DNA of 64,000 nucleotides, from the NCBI RefSeq assembly GCF_918378365.1, contig NZ_OU912926.1:2170001-2234000 (forward strand), in the 5' to 3' direction. Shown in pieces: positions 1 to 8,766 of the stretch (positions are counted from its first letter, which is position 1; each line of letters begins with the position of its first letter). A program made the translations under genes and the position numbers. This stretch comes from Candidatus Nitrotoga arctica (GTDB taxonomy: Bacteria; Pseudomonadota; Gammaproteobacteria; Burkholderiales; Gallionellaceae). The notes below the pieces were generated by a model. The model ran no database searches. It was not told the origin of the DNA and saw nothing but the letters and a program-made list of their open reading frames with translations.

Positions 1-92
1 AAGAACTGATCGGCCTAATCTGGACTGAACAGTAAGCAGCCGACTTTATCGGTGATCAGCAAACGTGGTGTTAGTTGTGAGGGACACCCGCT

Positions 93-494
93 CTACGGTA
101 GCGGTAGCCATTTCGGGCCAATGCTATGGGTGGTGCAGTTAATGCGTCGTCCTGACTTTCCTTCTTTGAAAATTTCATCCGACTTAGAGATAATCTCTTC
201 CGCATAGGCCTGTGAATCACCTGACGGGGTGGTGGCTACAACAAATACAACACCTTCACTAAGTTTTTGCATAAAATAAGCGTCTGTAACAATACCTTTT
301 TGCCGGTAGCCGTTCATTAAAACCAGTAGCTTTGGGAACATTTTTAAAAAATCTGACCCGGGCGATTTGTGGAGATTGTCAGTTTCACACATTACCAAAG
401 TGTTCGACCCAACCATACTTTTTATATCTGCAAACACTGGAGATACAAAAAAAACAGATAACAAAATGAATAAAATACTCTTTACTTTTCTCAT
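93..494 (-). CDS. small secreted protein of unknown function
   Basis: This 133-residue protein starts with a basic n-region and a hydrophobic stretch ending in a plausible signal peptidase I site after ...SPVFA (residues 1-22), so it is probably exported to the periplasm. The mature part is about 110 residues with two cysteines (near residues 36 and 120) that could form a disulfide. I recognise no family. It stands alone, pointing left, with AT-rich DNA behind it. The signal peptide supports a real gene; the function is unknown. Confidence 0.6.
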   Translation of the reverse strand: MRKVKSILFILLSVFFVSPVFADIKSMVGSNTLVMCETDNLHKSPGSDFLKMFPKLLVLMNGYRQKGIVTDAYFMQKLSEGVVFVVATTPSGDSQAYAEEIISKSDEIFKEGKSGRRINCTTHSIGPKWLPLP

Positions 495-999
495 GATTTT
501 CTCCTATGCATCTAAATTAAATTAATTTTTTAAAATATACAATATAGATTGTACCTGACATGAATATTACAATATATTAATGTGTGAATAACAATAAATT
601 TTAGACATGGTCTCAAAAACACTTGATTTTGGTAACACTTGCACAGGTTAGTCTGCCAAAGTTCTTAGCACAACTTCTATTTCAACATTTTCGAAAAGCG
701 CTAATTTTTAATTAAACAGCGCGCTTAATTGTGTATAACCCAGCATCTCAAGCCAAGTATAGGAAAAATAAAGCACCTTTCATGAGCATTGAATGTACTG
801 AAAGCTGGCTCGGCTGTCAAACAGTGGGATAATCGATCGAAAATGACTGTATTCCGGTTTAGTTAGCACGAAAAGTGAAAGATTTTGCCGCGTTTTGGCG
901 CATCAGGAAAGGCGCCCAGAGGCAAAGGTTAGCAAAGGGCAACGGGTCACATCACACGACCAACCCCGTGCAGAATGCGAGCATCAATATTTTCCTCGA
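495..999. other. intergenic stretch with no recognised gene
   Basis: About 500 bases between the secreted-protein gene and the 3' end of the LysR gene. The left half is AT-rich and should carry the promoter of the leftward gene. Short open frames near 875-1060 have no ribosome binding site and no recognisable family. I see no RNA gene or repeat. Confidence 0.5.
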
Positions 1000-1905
1000 T
1001 CACCCTTTCTCCATAAACTGCTCAAGATGTGCAAGAAAGGCGCGTGTCTTGACGGGCAGGTAGCGGCGCATGGGCATCACGGCCCAGGCGGGCACGGCGG
1101 GAAGGCGCCACTTCGGCAATATCCGCACCAAACGTTGGTGATGTACATCTTCTACTACGAAACGATCCGGTAACGCACCGATGCCCGCACCATCCAGTAA
1201 AAGCTGCTTGATCATGTCAGGTGAATTCAAGGTGAGACGTCCGGGGAGAACCCCTTCCCAAACAATCTTGCCATTTGTGAGTTTCCAAGGGACTGCGCTT
1301 CCTCGCGCCGAGAGTAAACGAACCGCCGTATGACGTTCTAACTCATCAGGATGCTGCGGTGCAGAATGAAGCGCGAGATAGATGGGGCTGGCGTACAGGC
1401 CGAAACCAAGCGCGTCGATCTTGCGCGCCACCAGCGTGGAGTCGCTTTCCAGCACCCCCATGCGAATGGCAAGATCGAAGCGTTCGCCGATCAGATCAAC
1501 GCGTCGTGAAGACAGATCCAGATCAAGTTGTATCTCGGGATAGGTTTCGATGAAGGTGGCGATGGCGCGCGAGAAATGTTGCTTGGCATAGTCGCCCGGC
1601 ATGGAAACGCGTAGTCGTCCGCGCGGCTGCACATCCTGACTGCGCACGAAATCTTGTGTGATAGCAACCTCTTCTGCAACGCGTCGGCAATGATCAAGGA
1701 ATTCCTGACCAAAGTCGGTGAGTGTGAGTCGACGAGTCGTGCGCAACAGTAGCCGCTGCCCCAGTGCTGCTTCAAGATTCGTCAAGCGGCGAGAGACCGT
1801 GGCTTTGGGCATGGCGAGATGTTCGGCTGCACGCACCAAACTTTCTTGTTCGACGATGGTAGCGAACAGAATGTAGTCGTCAGCGGAGATATTCTTTTGT
1901 TCCAT
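1000..1905 (-). CDS. LysR-family transcriptional regulator
   Basis: A 301-residue protein of normal LysR length. Residues 1-65 form the winged helix-turn-helix (SLVRAAEHLAMPKATVSRR, then LEAALGQRLLLRTTRR), followed by the linker helix and a periplasmic-binding-like effector domain from about residue 90. The N-terminal signature resembles the LysR subgroup that often sits divergent from oxidoreductase genes. It is divergent from the pirin-nemA pair, with only about 85 bp between the starts, so by the usual LysR arrangement it probably controls both itself and that pair. A perfect 7-bp inverted repeat lies over its start codon. Class assignment is firm; the inducer is unknown. Confidence 0.92.
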   Translation of the reverse strand: MEQKNISADDYILFATIVEQESLVRAAEHLAMPKATVSRRLTNLEAALGQRLLLRTTRRLTLTDFGQEFLDHCRRVAEEVAITQDFVRSQDVQPRGRLRVSMPGDYAKQHFSRAIATFIETYPEIQLDLDLSSRRVDLIGERFDLAIRMGVLESDSTLVARKIDALGFGLYASPIYLALHSAPQHPDELERHTAVRLLSARGSAVPWKLTNGKIVWEGVLPGRLTLNSPDMIKQLLLDGAGIGALPDRFVVEDVHHQRLVRILPKWRLPAVPAWAVMPMRRYLPVKTRAFLAHLEQFMEKG

Positions 1906-1915
1906 TTGTGGAACA
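1898..1915. promoter_or_regulatory. palindrome over the LysR start codon, possible operator
   Basis: TGTTCCA - TTTG - TGGAACA is a perfect 7-bp inverted repeat that begins with T and ends with A, as LysR boxes do. It covers the first codons of the LysR gene and faces the pirin promoter region. A role in autoregulation is inference; the match may be chance because part of it is coding. Confidence 0.3.
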
Positions 1916-1995
1916 GCTTATCCCATCTTCATGGCTTTATCTATCTTTTCGAGCCGTCTAAGATGTAGTCACATTAATTTAATGGAGAAATGAAT

Positions 1996-2862
1996 ATGAA
2001 TACCATCAATCAAACAACGCTGCATCAATCGCGTGGCGTCGAGCGCATCATCGAAGGAGTTGCCACCTCGGACGGCGCCGGCGTGAAGCTCACTCGCGTA
2101 CTGACGGGCAAACTGCAGCACCGCCTTGATCCATTTTTGATGCTGGATGCATTCGGCAGCGATAACCCGGACGACTACATCGCGGGTTTCCCGGATCACC
2201 CGCATCGGGGTTTCGAGACAGTAACCTATATGCTGTCCGGACGGATGCGGCATCGTGACAATGCAGGACACGAGGGGCTGCTGGAACAGGGTGGCGTTCA
2301 GTGGATGACCGCTGGGCGCGGCATTATTCATTCTGAAATTCCCGAGCAAAAAGACGGTGTGATGGAAGGTTTTCAGCTGTGGCTCAACCTGCCCGCGAAG
2401 GCCAAGATGGGCGAGCCGTGGTATCGCGACATTGGAAGCCAGGAGATTCCAGAATACATAACGGCAGAGAACGTTACCGTGCGTGTCATTGCCGGAATGA
2501 GTAACGGTGTGGCAGGTGTCGTTACACGCGAAGAGACCGAACCCATGTATTTGGACATTCACTTGCCTGCGGGCGCTTCATTCTCGACGGCATTGCCCGC
2601 CACGCATAACGCGTTCATTTACGTCTATCGCGGCACGGTGAAGGTGGGTGACACGCCGGTGGAATCGCATCGCATGGGTATTTTGAGCAACACACCGCAA
2701 GCCGATGGCGTGACGCTCACAGCGACAGACGATGCGCGTCTGATTCTGATCGCTGGCCGGCCGCTCAACGAACCCATCGTGCAGTACGGGCCGTTCGTGA
2801 TGAATACGCAGGAAGAGATTCATCAGGCAATGGACGATTTCCGCAACGGGCGCTTTGCATAG
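1996..2862 (+). CDS. pirin family protein (cupin, putative quercetinase-like)
   Basis: A bicupin pirin of 288 residues. The family Fe-site residues are present: His68 and His70 in FPDHPHRGFETVTY, then His112 and Glu114 in RGIIHSEIPE, matching His56/His58/His101/Glu103 of human pirin. Some bacterial pirins have quercetin 2,3-dioxygenase activity; others act as redox sensors. I choose ATG 1996 rather than ATG 1990 because GGAG at 1984-1987 is 8 nt from 1996 but only 2 nt from 1990. It lies 44 bp upstream of an OYE-family reductase in the same direction and is probably co-transcribed with it under the divergent LysR. This is the intact one of two complete pirins in the window. Confidence 0.92.
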   Translation: MNTINQTTLHQSRGVERIIEGVATSDGAGVKLTRVLTGKLQHRLDPFLMLDAFGSDNPDDYIAGFPDHPHRGFETVTYMLSGRMRHRDNAGHEGLLEQGGVQWMTAGRGIIHSEIPEQKDGVMEGFQLWLNLPAKAKMGEPWYRDIGSQEIPEYITAENVTVRVIAGMSNGVAGVVTREETEPMYLDIHLPAGASFSTALPATHNAFIYVYRGTVKVGDTPVESHRMGILSNTPQADGVTLTATDDARLILIAGRPLNEPIVQYGPFVMNTQEEIHQAMDDFRNGRFA

Positions 2863-2906
2863 GCTTCAAGTTTTTTTACGATTCATTCAACAGAAGGAAA
2901 AATTAT

Positions 2907-3974
2907 ATGACCACTACCCTGTTCACCCCCACCACGCTAGGCAAACTGCAACTGAAGAACCGCATTGTCATGGCACCCCTGACGCGTTCACGCGCCATCG
3001 GCAATGTGCCGAACGAACTGATGGAAAAATATTACCGACTGCGTGCGGGAGCAGGACTCATCATTACTGAAGGCACATCGCCATCGCCGAACGGACTCGG
3101 CTATGCGCGGATTCCCGGCATATTTAACGATGCACAAGTACAAGGCTGGCGGCGAGTGACGGACGGTGTACATCAGGCGGGTGGCAAGATATTTATGCAA
3201 CTGATGCATACTGGGCGGGTTAGTCATCCCGCGAATATGCCTGCCGATGCCAGGGTGCTCGCGCCATCCGCCATTGCCACGCCAGGTGAAATGTGGACGG
3301 ACAGCAATGGATTGCAACCGCATCCTGTTCCCATTGCAATGAACGAAGCCGATATTGCTCAGGCTATCGCCGAGTATGCAGCTGCCTCCAAGCGGGCGAT
3401 CGAAGCTGGATTCGATGGAGTAGAGTTGCATGGGGCGAATGGCTACTTAATCGATCAATTTCTTAACTCCGCTTCCAATCAGCGCACTGACCGCTGGGGC
3501 GGCAGTATTGAAAATCGCATTCGCTTCGCCGTAGAAGTTGCCAAAGCTGTCGCCGTGGCTATCGGTGCAGATCACATCGGTATGCGCATCTCACCTTATG
3601 GTGTATTCAACGGAATGACTCCCGATGCTGAGATGGACGCGTTGTACGAGCGCTTGATCGCCGAATTAAACAGCATCGGCTTGGTTTATATCCACATTGT
3701 CGATCACAGCTCGATGGGCGCACCGGAAGTTAGCCCAGCGTTGAAGGCAAAGATACGTGCCACGTTCAAAGGAAAATACATTTTGTCAGGCGGCTATGAT
3801 TTGACTCGCGCGAACATCGATCTCAATTTGCAACGTGGCGACCTCGTCGCATTCGGCCGCCCATTCATCTCCAATCCCGATCTGGTGGAAAAATTACGCA
3901 ATGACACCCCATTGGCATCACCAGACTCCAATACCTTTTATACACCGGGAGAAAAAGGATACACCGACTATTGA
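2907..3974 (+). CDS. nemA: Old Yellow Enzyme family alkene reductase (NemA type)
   Basis: A 355-residue FMN-dependent (beta/alpha)8 barrel of the OYE family, which reduces activated C=C bonds (N-ethylmaleimide, enones) or nitro-esters with NAD(P)H in the cytoplasm. Visible signatures are MAPLTRSRA near the N-terminus, HTGRVSHPANMP at 101-112, the substrate-binding pair His175/Asn178 with proton-donor Tyr180 in HGANGYLIDQFLN, and the phosphate-binding GRPFISNPDL near the C-terminus. AAGGA sits upstream of ATG 2907. It follows the pirin in the LysR-controlled pair, suggesting a response to electrophiles or quinones. The symbol follows E. coli nemA; the exact substrate is unknown. Confidence 0.93.
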   Translation: MTTTLFTPTTLGKLQLKNRIVMAPLTRSRAIGNVPNELMEKYYRLRAGAGLIITEGTSPSPNGLGYARIPGIFNDAQVQGWRRVTDGVHQAGGKIFMQLMHTGRVSHPANMPADARVLAPSAIATPGEMWTDSNGLQPHPVPIAMNEADIAQAIAEYAAASKRAIEAGFDGVELHGANGYLIDQFLNSASNQRTDRWGGSIENRIRFAVEVAKAVAVAIGADHIGMRISPYGVFNGMTPDAEMDALYERLIAELNSIGLVYIHIVDHSSMGAPEVSPALKAKIRATFKGKYILSGGYDLTRANIDLNLQRGDLVAFGRPFISNPDLVEKLRNDTPLASPDSNTFYTPGEKGYTDY

Positions 3975-4429
3975 TGCAAGCAATGACTATGACAGAGTCA
4001 TTGCTGCTAGTCTTAACTGCGTCAAATTTAAACGAGCCTTGCGATAACGATCCATTCTCATATCGAGGTATGAGCGTAATGAGAAGGCTGGCGGAATTTG
4101 AACATCATCTTGAGCACCCGTGCGAAGTATTGGAAAGTGTGGGTTGCGTCCCCATGAGAATAAGAAATTTGCTTATTTTAATTTGTTAGCACCTCTGTAC
4201 TATGTACTCCTCATACGGGCATGGCGACTAGAGCTGGACAATGAATCGCCTGGCTTTGTTGCATCCGTCCTTAGATAGGAGAAACTTCAATCCTTGGTTA
4301 AGCGCCAGTGATTACTTCAAGCCAGACATCGGCTTTGAGCACGGGACGTACAAGCAGCAAAAATGAACGAAAATGACTTTATGAAGCTTAACAATATTTA
4401 AGATAACAGTTGTTTAAATCCATCTATTA
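3975..4429. other. intergenic stretch, nothing supported
   Basis: About 455 bases between nemA and the first IS630 copy. An open frame at 3971-4189 has no ribosome binding site and resembles no family. The right side becomes AT-rich before the IS end. It may contain old gene debris, but I cannot identify any. Confidence 0.45.
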
Positions 4430-5541
4430 TTGACCCGGCCATTAAATAGTTTCAAGCGGCATATTTTACGCGTGGGTCTTGAAAGTAAGAAGCGACGCGT
4501 CTAGGGTTGCTCTCCAGCATTGTCATGTGATCGTTGGCAGCGGCACGCAATTTCTCCTTGGTACGCACCTGCACTTTCGATCCGATAGCCTGCTTCAAGT
4601 CTGAATTCAACCGCTCTTCCGGATTCAATTCCGGACTGTAGCTGGGCAAATAGAAGCATTCGATTTTTTCCTTGTTTTTTTCCAGCCAAGCCTTCACGGG
4701 TTTGCTGTGGTGCACTCTCAAATTATCCAGAATCAAGAACACTTTTCTCCCCGCATCCTTGATCAGTAGTTCAAGGAATTCAATGAGCCGATCCGAGTCG
4801 AAATTTCCGTCGATAATCTGCCAACGTGCACAGCCTTTGTTGGTTACAGTGGCAATCATCGATAGCCGCTGCCGCGTACCGGGTGCATAGGCCACCGGCG
4901 TTTTTCCCTTAGGCGCAAAACCACGCCCGCGTACATCGGTATTAACCAGTGCCGTCTCATCACCCCAGTGAATTTCTCCGCCCTCGGTACGGGCGCGCCT
5001 GGCAATCTCCGGATACTGCTCGTCGAGCCATTGCTTTACCGCCTCCGGTCGCTGTTCGTACGCTTTCTTGATTGGCTTTTGGGGTGTAAATCCCCAACGT
5101 TTGAGATAATGCCCTACCGTCCGGATCGGCATGGAAATATGGTACTCCTGCTTGATTAACTGACTTACCGCGGCACGATTCCACAACGCAAAATCCATTT
5201 TCATCTGCTCAGGGCGTTTCTCGCAAATGAACTGTTGCAATAGCCGCTCTTGTTCTTCGGACAGGCTGCGGTTCTCACCTGCACGACGGCCTCGCTTTCC
5301 GGGTTTTATTCCAGCCGTGCCGCCTGTTTCATAGAGTCGAATGATCTTCCTTACAGCGGGGTAGCTCAACTCCGAAACTTGAGCTATTTGCGCGGGGGTG
5401 CCACCACGCTTATGTAGCCGGATAACTTGCCTGCGGCGTTCATGCAGTGCTTCGTCTTTGAGGGTTCTGGCGTCTATTTTTTCCATGCAACTATGGCATG
5501 CAAAATCACCAAAAGTTCAAACTATTTAATGGCCGGATCTA
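4430..5541 (-). mobile_element. IS630-family insertion sequence, copy A
   Basis: A complete 1112-bp element. Its imperfect terminal inverted repeats share CCGGCCATTAAATAGTTT; the left end reads TTGACCCGG and the right end, read inward, TAGATCCGG. The target dinucleotide TA is present on both sides (4428-4429 and 5542-5543), the TA duplication expected of IS630/Tc1-mariner elements. It contains one transposase gene. Copy B, about 370 bp further right, has the same architecture but different ends and protein. Confidence 0.9.
4452..5486 (-). CDS. IS630-family transposase (copy A)
   Basis: A 344-residue DDE transposase with no visible lesion. Residues 15-60 form the first helix-turn-helix (RRRQVIRLHKRGGTPAQIAQ), followed by a winged-helix segment. 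The catalytic triad lies in HWGDETALVN (Asp), FLILDNLRVHHSKPV (Asp) and YSPELNPEERLNSDLK (Glu). The gene fills almost the whole element. The core (TPQKPIKKAYEQRPEAV and the catalytic blocks) is nearly the same as in copy B, while the N-terminal domain differs clearly, so these are sister elements rather than a recent duplication. Confidence 0.93.
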   Translation of the reverse strand: MEKIDARTLKDEALHERRRQVIRLHKRGGTPAQIAQVSELSYPAVRKIIRLYETGGTAGIKPGKRGRRAGENRSLSEEQERLLQQFICEKRPEQMKMDFALWNRAAVSQLIKQEYHISMPIRTVGHYLKRWGFTPQKPIKKAYEQRPEAVKQWLDEQYPEIARRARTEGGEIHWGDETALVNTDVRGRGFAPKGKTPVAYAPGTRQRLSMIATVTNKGCARWQIIDGNFDSDRLIEFLELLIKDAGRKVFLILDNLRVHHSKPVKAWLEKNKEKIECFYLPSYSPELNPEERLNSDLKQAIGSKVQVRTKEKLRAAANDHMTMLESNPRRVASYFQDPRVKYAA

Positions 5542-5706
5542 TAAGGCAAGAAAAAATCCACTTGAAAAATAAAAGAAATCGACAAGGCAAATTGAGGAAA
5601 TATTTACCAAGCCGATCGAACCTGGAAAAAATCCAGTTACCCAGATTCAACATTCTTTATTCCACTTTTCTGTATTGGAAAATACAGCACTCGTTTGGTG
5701 ACAGCC

Positions 5707-5908
5707 ATGTTGCATTTACTTTGCCCCTTGCGCTACGTTATAGCACTCGTCTTAGGTCTGCAGCTTGTCAATCCTGCCGCTGCGGCTGAACCTGAATGGT
5801 TGTACGCGGTAAATCCCGGCGACACTTTGATCAGCGTTGCGGCAGACTATTTGGCCAATCCCAACGACTGGCACCAGCTTCAAAAACTCCATGACGTGAC
5901 TGAACCTA
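5707..5908 (+). pseudogene. 5' part of a LysM-FecR envelope protein, cut by IS630
   Basis: The start at ATG 5707 gives a signal peptide (hydrophobic stretch ending in NPAAAA) and a LysM motif (YAVNPGDTLISVAADYLANP...WHQLQKLHDV) expected to bind peptidoglycan. The frame is stopped by IS630 copy B at the TA 5907-5908. Joining the flanks across the IS restores ...TEPKRLM, the normal continuation of such LysM domains. The rest of the gene, a FecR domain, is found at 7024-7280 in a shifted frame. Intact relatives are LysM-FecR proteins of the envelope. The gene was already damaged apart from the IS. Confidence 0.75.
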
Positions 5909-7023
5909 TTGATCCGGCACGAATTATTCATGAAGCCGCGTAGGCGACTTTTGGGTCGCCGAAATAACGGCGCACGCGTTCGGGGTTTTGCTCAAGCATG
6001 GTCATGTGATCAGTCGCAGCAGCTCTGAGTTTTGCCTTGGTGCGCACTGGCACCTTTGAAGTGATGACGTGTTTGAGATCCGCATTCAGTCTTTCTTCGG
6101 GGTTGAGTTCAGGGCTGTAGCTGGGCAAGTAGAACAACTCGATTTTCTGTGCGTTCTCGGCAGCCCAAGCCTTTACAGGTTTGCTGTGATGAACTCTCAA
6201 GTTGTCCAGTATCAGAAACACCTTGCGGTCTGTATCCTTGATGAGCGCCTCCAGAAATTCAATGAGCTTGTCGGAGTTAAATGCCTCATCAATAATCATC
6301 CAGCGCGTTTTACCCTGATTGGTTACCGTCGCAATCATCGATAGCTTGTGGCGCGTGCCGCCTACTGCGAACGTCACAGGTGTCTTGCCCACCGGCGCAT
6401 AGCTCCTGCCTCTGACATCCGTGTTGACTAGCGCCGTCTCGTCGCCCCAGTGAATTTCCGCACCTTCTGTTTTTGCTCTGGCTTCAATGGCCGGATATTG
6501 TTCATCAAGCCAAGCCTGGACGGCTTCAGGCCGCTGCTCGTATGCTTTTTTAATGGGTTTTTGTGGTGTAAAACCCCAACGTGCCAAGTAGTTGCCTACT
6601 GCCCGAATAGACAGCTTGATACCGTGCGCCAGCTCAATGTGCTGGCGCACAGCGGGCCTGCTCCATAGCGCAAAATCCATCTTGAGTTGTTCGGGGCGTC
6701 TGTCGCAGATGGTTTGTTGAATCGCCAGCTCTTGGCTAACCGTCAAGCGGCGTCCACTGCCAGGTTTTTTACCCCGAACGCCGGGCTTGAGTGCCCCCGA
6801 ACCTTCAGCCTTATACAACCGCAGCGCCGTATTGACTGCCGTCCAGCTCAGTCCCGTTTGCACCACGATCTCCATCACCGCCACACCTTTGCGGTGCATA
6901 CGAATAACTTGCTTGCGTCGTTCATGCAGTACTTCTCGCGACTGCTTGCGGGCATCTTCTTTTTCCATACTCCATAGACATCGAAAACCAATAAAAATTC
7001 ATTTATAAATCGTGCCGGGTCTA
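5909..7023 (-). mobile_element. IS630-family insertion sequence, copy B
   Basis: A complete 1115-bp element flanked by the TA duplication (5907-5908 and 7024-7025). Its ends are TTGATCCGGCACGA on the left and, read inward from the right, TAGACCCGGCACGA; the repeats continue imperfectly towards ATTCATGAA / AAATGAA. It carries one transposase gene and interrupts a LysM-FecR gene. Confidence 0.9.
5928..6968 (-). CDS. IS630-family transposase (copy B)
   Basis: A 346-residue DDE transposase of normal IS630 length. It has an N-terminal helix-turn-helix (RRKQVIRMHRKGVAVMEIVV) and the triad in HWGDETALVN (Asp), FLILDNLRVHHSKPV (Asp) and YSPELNPEERLNADLK (Glu). It is intact and may be active. The N-terminal third differs clearly from copy A (for example SWTAVNTALRLYKAEGSG against SYPAVRKIIRLYETGGTA), while the catalytic domain is close, so the two are sister elements. 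Confidence 0.93.
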   Translation of the reverse strand: MEKEDARKQSREVLHERRKQVIRMHRKGVAVMEIVVQTGLSWTAVNTALRLYKAEGSGALKPGVRGKKPGSGRRLTVSQELAIQQTICDRRPEQLKMDFALWSRPAVRQHIELAHGIKLSIRAVGNYLARWGFTPQKPIKKAYEQRPEAVQAWLDEQYPAIEARAKTEGAEIHWGDETALVNTDVRGRSYAPVGKTPVTFAVGGTRHKLSMIATVTNQGKTRWMIIDEAFNSDKLIEFLEALIKDTDRKVFLILDNLRVHHSKPVKAWAAENAQKIELFYLPSYSPELNPEERLNADLKHVITSKVPVRTKAKLRAAATDHMTMLEQNPERVRRYFGDPKVAYAAS

Positions 7024-7280
7024 TAAGCGGCTCATGTCTCCTGCTCACCCAGAACACGCAAGTGAGCCTAGCGGAAATGATGCTCTTTGGAAAAACTGGC
7101 ATGGCCCAAACGGTTATCGAGTTGAATCGAGGCAACCTGGACACCCACGTAACGGAACAGCAGAAACCATCCGCACGTTATGAAATCAAGTCACGCGCGC
7201 TCAATCTGGTTGTGCGAGGAACCCGCTTTCGCGCCCATGTGAGCAACATAGATCACATCTCGCGTAGCGAAGTGCTTGCG
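7024..7280 (+). pseudogene. FecR-domain remnant of the split LysM-FecR gene
   Basis: After IS630 copy B the next frame encodes a FecR-like segment: FGKTGMAQTVIELNRGN, then TRYEI-like ARYEIKSRALNLVVRGTRFRAHV. In intact relatives this domain follows a LysM domain like that at 5707-5908. The frame differs from the one entering the IS, so there is also a deletion or frameshift between the two domains. The homology stops at about 7280, where GC content rises sharply and the same open frame runs straight into a hydroxy-acid dehydrogenase tail. That makes this a recombination breakpoint. Confidence 0.65.
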
Positions 7281-7664
7281 GCGATCCAGGTCTCCAATCA
7301 CGGCGGACGCGCGCTCGACGGCACGCCGGCCGTCATCACCGTGCTGCCTTCGATCGCGGAGGTGGTCAAGGGCGACGTGCCCCTGATTCTGGACAGTGGC
7401 ATCCGGCGCGGCACCGACGTAGTGAAGGCGCTGGCGCTGGGCGCCAACGCGGTACCCATCGGCCGGCCGGTCATGTTCGGCCTGACCTTGGGCGGTGCGA
7501 GCGGCGTCGATAGCGTAATCAACTACTTGCGCCGCGAAACCGTGAACACCGTCCTGCACTTGGGCGCCAACCGCATCGGCGCGCTCGGCCGACAGCACTT
7601 GCGCCAGTCCGCTGCGCCGGGCACGCAAGTGCCGGTGCAAGCGGGCGCGGACCGGTTAGCCTAA
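7281..7664 (+). pseudogene. C-terminal fragment of FMN-dependent alpha-hydroxy-acid dehydrogenase
   Basis: About 127 residues match the C-terminal part of the LldD/glycolate-oxidase family: VSNHGGRALDGTPA with the conserved Arg, LILDSGIRRGTDVVKALALG, then AVPIGRPVMFGLTLGG (FMN phosphate binding). The catalytic N-terminal two thirds are absent. Upstream the frame runs into the FecR remnant, making a chimeric open frame. A truncated barrel like this should not be active. Confidence 0.8.
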
Positions 7665-7861
7665 CGACCGGCCGAATGAAGAGGCACCCGTAAGTGTCAC
7701 GAACCGGTTCAGACAAGTACCACGAAGCGCCGCGGGTTGGCCTGAGGAGCCGAACCGCAGGCGTGCGCACCCCCCCGTGCAACGTGGGCACGTCTAAAGC
7801 TTGGGCGACAGGCTCCATCGCTATCGCGGCCCGTTAATCCACTTTTTAAAGGACAAGAACC

Positions 7862-8656
7862 ATGACAACCACTCAACTGCATCAACGCGACGTCACCAGG
7901 GTCGACGCCCCCTCAATCGGCCGGGGGGCATGAGCGGCGACCATCGCGTGCGCCTGCTCGTTGCGCTGGGCAGCGACCGACCCATTCCTGCTGCTGATGG
8001 AAGACTGGTTCCCGGTCGGCGTGTTCGATCACCATCCGCATCGCGGCATCGAGACGTTGACGTATGTGATCGACGGCGTGATCGATCATTACGACAACCA
8101 TGGCAACAAAGGCACCCTTCACCCCGGAGACGTCCCATGGATGGCGGCAGGGCGCGGGCTGATCCACAACGAGCAGCCGGCTGCGGGGCTGACCGTCCAT
8201 TCGTTGCAGCTTGGGTCAATTTGCCAAGGGCTGACAAACTCGTCCCGGCGCACTACCAGGACATCCTCGCTGACGAAGTGCCGGTGCGTCACGAAGCCGG
8301 AGCAAAAATCCGGGTGTTCTCCGGCGTCTCCGACGTCTCCGGCGAGTTGAAATCGCCGACGCAGAACCATACACCCGTGACCATGGTTGAAATCCGGTTG
8401 CAGCCCGGTGCCATCATCGAGCAAAACCTTTCTGCCGACTACAACGGCTTCGTCGTCGTTTTCACCGGCAGCGCAGCCATCGGCGCCGCATCCACTTTTG
8501 TCGAGGCTGGACAGGTCGCTTGGTTGGCACAGAGCCAAGCACCCAGCGGCGTCTCCCTGACCGGTGGCGAGCACGGTGTGCGGGGCCATCCTGTTCGCGG
8601 GAAAGCCGCTGCGCGAGGCGGAATTCCGCGCCCAGAGCGAACAGTTTGGTTTGTAG
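7862..8656 (+). pseudogene. broken pirin gene
   Basis: The start MTTTQLHQRDVTRVDAPSIG follows a good Shine-Dalgarno (AAAGGA), but the frame soon stops. The pirin core then appears in another frame (7961 on: WFPVGVFDHHPHRGIETLTY, AAGRGLIHNEQPA), shifts again near 8217 (NLPRADKLVPAHYQDI, then VFTGSAAIGA) and once more near 8580, where AILFAGKPLREAEFRAQ ends at TAG 8654. At least three frameshifts are needed to restore one product. Neighbouring long genes are intact, which argues against general sequencing error. The metal-site motifs survive, so decay may be fairly recent. Confidence 0.8.
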
Positions 8657-8766
8657 AAACGGTTGCCGAGCCGTTCGCAACGGTCTAAACTGGCTTCTCG
8701 GCTCAATGTGCGGTTGGGCCCAAGCGTACGATTGCAACACAGCACTCCTCAATGAAAGGAAATCCC

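Noticed and set aside
875..1173. Overlapping short plus-strand open frames at the 3' end of the LysR gene
   Set aside because: No ribosome binding site or family pattern; they overlap the LysR coding region on the opposite strand.
4231..4275. GGCTTTGTTGCA-like sequence resembling an IS5-type end
   Set aside because: Only one short copy, no matching inverted partner or transposase nearby.
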